From assembly GCA_003541875.1 (NCBI GenBank), contig DPLS01000293.1, positions 6,607 through 15,590 of the forward strand: DNA of 8,984 bases, in the 5' to 3' direction. The notes beneath the pieces were generated by a model, which was not told the DNA's origin, searched no databases, and saw only the letters and a program-made list of their open reading frames with translations. Positions within the stretch are counted from its first letter, which is position 1, and each line of letters opens with the position of its first letter. A program made the translations under genes and the position numbers. Shown here piece after piece: positions 7,022-8,984 of this stretch. Source of the stretch: Bacteroidota bacterium (GTDB lineage Bacteria; Bacteroidota; Ignavibacteria; UBA10030; UBA6906).

Positions 7022-7117
7022 ATGACCAAAGAGCACAAAAAAGCAATTCTCATCGCTGCAATCACGCTTGCCCTCATCATCTTCGTCACGTTCTTCAGGA
7101 ATGGGACGTCGTGGTGA
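7022..7117 (+). CDS. Possible 31-residue single-span membrane microprotein
   Basis: From ATG 7022 the frame encodes MTKEHKKAILIAAITLALII and 11 further residues: a short basic N-terminus, then one hydrophobic helix (about residues 9-24), then a short polar tail, which is the pattern of a small inner-membrane protein. A GGTGGTGA sequence about seven bases upstream is a good ribosome binding site (one mismatch to GGAGGTGA). The same frame is open further left to 6878, but that part is read through the palindromic repeat and is not credible. No family is recognised and 31 codons can arise by chance, so this is a candidate only. Confidence 0.4.
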   Translation: MTKEHKKAILIAAITLALIIFVTFFRNGTSW

Positions 7118-7121
7118 ATCT

Positions 7122-7262
7122 ATGGAAGCACGTCGTGGGGAACGTGAACGATCTTCCTCTGAGGAATTTCCAAGTACCGCGCCTTCCGGCCTCTTGCCCC
7201 CGGACATCTTCGGGGAATTAAAGCACCATTTCGGGTCTCATACTCCCCATTGCCTTCCGTAA
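7122..7262 (+). CDS. Doubtful 46-residue ORF
   Basis: Begins four bases after the stop of the preceding micro-ORF, with GTGGTGA four bases upstream as a possible ribosome binding site. The product starts MEARRGERERSSSEE and ends in a Pro/His-rich stretch; I recognise no family, no membrane segment and no motif. Part of the N-terminal Arg-rich coding comes from a near-duplicate 13-bp unit (ACGTCGTGGNGAA at 7106-7118 and 7130-7142). Likely non-coding, listed for completeness. Confidence 0.15.
   Translation: MEARRGERERSSSEEFPSTAPSGLLPPDIFGELKHHFGSHTPHCLP
7198..7215 (+). other. Small GC-rich hairpin without T tract
   Basis: CCCCGGA (7198-7204) can pair with TTCGGGG (7209-7215), including one G-U pair, around a four-base loop. 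No run of T follows, so it is not a standard intrinsic terminator. Role unknown. Confidence 0.3.
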
Positions 7263-7270
7263 CTTTTCAC

Positions 7271-7299
7271 TTGACTTCGTTTTTTTTTTTGAATAGATA
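7271..7299 (+). promoter_or_regulatory. Candidate promoter with an 11-T spacer, before the LVIVD gene
   Basis: TTGACT (7271-7276, 5 of 6) and TAGATA (7294-7299, 3 of 6) are separated by exactly 17 bases, of which 7280-7290 are eleven consecutive T. It would start transcription about 27 bases before the ATG at 7333. The -10 match is weak, so this is tentative. Confidence 0.35.
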
Positions 7300-7321
7300 G
7301 AGCAACAAGTTCATCTCATTT

Positions 7322-7326
7322 GGGAG
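7322..7326 (+). promoter_or_regulatory. Ribosome binding site of the LVIVD-repeat gene
   Basis: GGGAG lies six bases before ATG 7333. It decides the start even though the signal peptide core begins 50 residues later. Confidence 0.6.
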
Positions 7327-7332
7327 TGGGCC

Positions 7333-8984
7333 ATGGCAACCAAGCAATGTGCAACTCTCGTTCCTTCTGTTGACTTTCCAGGCTTCAACGATCTCTCCTG
7401 CTGTGCTTCGATCTTTCGGACAATCTGCGATCTCGTACTCCTGCCAGCACGCCATTCTAGCGTCAAAGCCTCAGCGATCAGACTGGGTATCCTTTCTGTG
7501 TTCTTCTGCACTTGTGCTTCCATGGTTCATGCACAGACGAGCTTCTCCCCGTTGGACGAACGGCCTCTCAAGAGGTACGAGTATTTTCGCAAGCTTGAGG
7601 GACGCAGACCGCGTGGTAAGCTAACTGACTTGTCAATAAGCGACAGTGTTTTCACATTTGTTGGCCGCTGGCCGTACGGACCGTGCTACGCGGTAGCTGT
7701 ACGGGGCAACACGGGGTTCATTGCGAATGGCGCTCTCATCCAAGCGTATGATCTTACCAATCCTGTTGCGCCACAACTCGTGGGTGAATACTTGACAGGT
7801 ACACCTGACTATGTCACAGATATTCAGTTGCGAGAAAATCTCGCGTTCGTCTGCAACGGCGACAGTCTGATAATCCTTGATGTGAGTGTACCGGCACACA
7901 TTGCAAAAGTGAGTGCCATGGATTTATTTGGTCCGACGTACGTGCAACTTCTAGGTTCCTTTGCCTATGTCTTAGGAAGCACGACATTACGAGTCGTGGA
8001 TATTTCTGATATTCACGCGCCGTTTCTTCGCGGTAGACTTTTCAACACCTTCGATGTTCCTACAGGCATCGCTTTGAAGTGGCCCTACGCGTATCTGACC
8101 GGTGCGCGCCCGCTCCCGACTGCTATCGAAATCATCAATGTCGCCAATCCTGATTCTCTCTATTGGGTCAACAATTTTCGCGCGCTCTTGATACCACAAT
8201 CTATAGCGGTGCGCGATACACTTCTGTTAACCAGCGGTCCTGGCTTCAATGAGCCAGATGCACTCAAGATATATTCGCTCGCCGACCCCACGACGCCATC
8301 GCTGATGGCAACCCTATCGGGGTTGAACGGGTTCAGCATCGCGCTGCAAGATTCTTTGGCTTATGTTGGAGCAGATTCCAATATGTACCTCATCAATATT
8401 GCGAACCCACGGTTGCCATCCGAGATTGGCCGAGTTTTGGTTCTCGCTGATGATATTCAACTGAACGCTGACCGATCTTTGGTGGCAGGTGTCAACAGAG
8501 CCTCGGTGGTTGATGTGACTCAACCTGACTCCGTGCGCGTCGGTTCATTCATGCCGACAAGTGAAAACGCCCTTGCTGTCGCTGTACAAGATACGGTTGC
8601 CTACGTCGCTTCCGGTTACGCGGGTTTGTGGCTTGTGAGTGTCGCGAACCCTCAACAACCTCGGAGTCTTTCCAACATCACTTCCGGCAATTACAAGGAA
8701 TCAGAGCCTAACGCAAATTGGGCAATTGACGTTCTGACTTCCGGCACTTTCGCTTATATAGCAAACCATGATGGCGAGTTGATTATCTACGATGTGCAAG
8801 ACTCACAGGCGCCGCGTTTGCTTGGTCGGTCTCTGCGGAATACCAGCGGACAAACTACTAAGCTTGCAAAGTCTAACACTCTTGCTTTTCTGAATGTCAT
8901 CCATGGGGTTAGCGATACGATGGTGAGAATCATCGATGTAACCGAGCCACTGCACCCCATACAAGTTGGCGCGGTGCGGGGGAA
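7333..8984 (+). CDS. Secreted LVIVD-repeat (beta-propeller-like) protein, 3' end cut by window edge
   Basis: The frame is open from ATG 7333 to the window end (550 codons, no stop). An export signal is visible: hydrophobic core LGILSVFFCTCASMV (about residues 51-65) ending in VHA-Q, with likely cleavage after residue 67. About 70 residues later at least ten repeats appear roughly every 40-50 residues, each with a hydrophobic strand, Asp or similar, then an N/D-P turn: AYDLTNPVAPQLVG (138), LIILDVSVPAH (179), LRVVDISDIHAPF (219), IEIINVANPDS (265), LKIYSLADPTTP (311), MYLINIANPRLP (351), ASVVDVTQPDS (391), LWLVSVANPQQP (433), LIIYDVQDSQAP (483), VRIIDVTEPLHP (531). This is the LVIVD pattern of extracellular propeller-like proteins; the ligand is unknown. 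A C-terminal sorting domain (type IX secretion) or anchor would lie outside the window. Confidence 0.85.
   Translation, partial: MATKQCATLVPSVDFPGFNDLSCCASIFRTICDLVLLPARHSSVKASAIRLGILSVFFCTCASMVHAQTSFSPLDERPLKRYEYFRKLEGRRPRGKLTDLSISDSVFTFVGRWPYGPCYAVAVRGNTGFIANGALIQAYDLTNPVAPQLVGEYLTGTPDYVTDIQLRENLAFVCNGDSLIILDVSVPAHIAKVSAMDLFGPTYVQLLGSFAYVLGSTTLRVVDISDIHAPFLRGRLFNTFDVPTGIALKWPYAYLTGARPLPTAIEIINVANPDSLYWVNNFRALLIPQSIAVRDTLLLTSGPGFNEPDALKIYSLADPTTPSLMATLSGLNGFSIALQDSLAYVGADSNMYLINIANPRLPSEIGRVLVLADDIQLNADRSLVAGVNRASVVDVTQPDSVRVGSFMPTSENALAVAVQDTVAYVASGYAGLWLVSVANPQQPRSLSNITSGNYKESEPNANWAIDVLTSGTFAYIANHDGELIIYDVQDSQAPRLLGRSLRNTSGQTTKLAKSNTLAFLNVIHGVSDTMVRIIDVTEPLHPIQVGAVRG

Larger units (their letters stand above)
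6848..7332. other. Gene-poor region after the operon
   Basis: About 485 bp separate the isomerase stop from the LVIVD start. It contains the nested palindromic repeat, two doubtful micro-ORFs, a small hairpin and the T-run promoter candidate, all listed separately. There is no clear intrinsic terminator for the operon, unless the palindrome serves as one. Confidence 0.6.

Noticed and set aside
7211..7290. Intrinsic terminator ending in the T run at 7280-7290
   Set aside because: No stable GC-rich hairpin lies immediately before the T tract on the plus strand; the nearest hairpin ends at 7215.
7349..7624. A 91-codon plus-strand frame starting with a signal-like MQLSFLLLTF
   Set aside because: It overlaps the LVIVD gene in another frame, ends without a domain, and the LVIVD frame has its own signal peptide, ribosome binding site and 550 open codons.

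Overview
The window (8,984 bp, GC roughly 50-55%) looks like chromosomal DNA from a bacterium of the Bacteroidota/Chlorobiota-Ignavibacteria neighbourhood. This rests on gene content and protein flavour: a prenyl synthase with the HNFTLVHDD-type motif, type 2 IPP isomerase, a two-domain sugar phosphate isomerase, and a secreted LVIVD-repeat protein. No rRNA or other decisive marker is present, so the phylum is an inference.

Layout. On the minus strand from the left edge are the N-terminal 120 residues of S-adenosylmethionine synthetase (metK, cut by the window edge) and, upstream of it, a sugar-1-phosphate nucleotidyltransferase with a C-terminal left-handed beta-helix. A 242-bp divergent intergenic region (1436-1677) with promoter-like sequences on both strands separates these from a compact plus-strand gene cluster: type 2 isopentenyl diphosphate isomerase (fni), short-chain trans-prenyl diphosphate synthase, HPr (ptsH), PTS enzyme I (ptsI), and a bifunctional phosphoglucose/phosphomannose isomerase. 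Spacings are -4, 8, 2 and 22 bp, so the five genes are very probably one operon.

The cluster is followed by about 485 bp without a confident gene (6848-7332). It holds a nested palindromic repeat of the widely dispersed GTCATTGCGAG...CTCGCAATGAC kind, two doubtful micro-ORFs, and a promoter candidate with an 11-T run in its spacer. The right end is an open, 3'-truncated gene for a secreted beta-propeller-like protein with at least ten LVIVD-type repeats.

How the genes fit together. fni and the prenyl synthase make and use IPP/DMAPP for C15-C20 prenyl diphosphates. HPr and enzyme I form the PEP-dependent phosphorelay; HPr carries both His15 and Ser46, so it can be a transport and/or regulatory protein, and no sugar-specific EII is in the window. 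The PGI/PMI enzyme interconverts glucose-6-P, fructose-6-P and mannose-6-P, and the divergent nucleotidyltransferase would activate a sugar-1-P for glycan synthesis. Nothing here is a clear new defence or mobile system. The most unusual items are the repeat element next to a micro-ORF, the isoprenoid/PTS operon, the antiparallel promoter pair, and the homopolymer-containing promoter of the secreted propeller.
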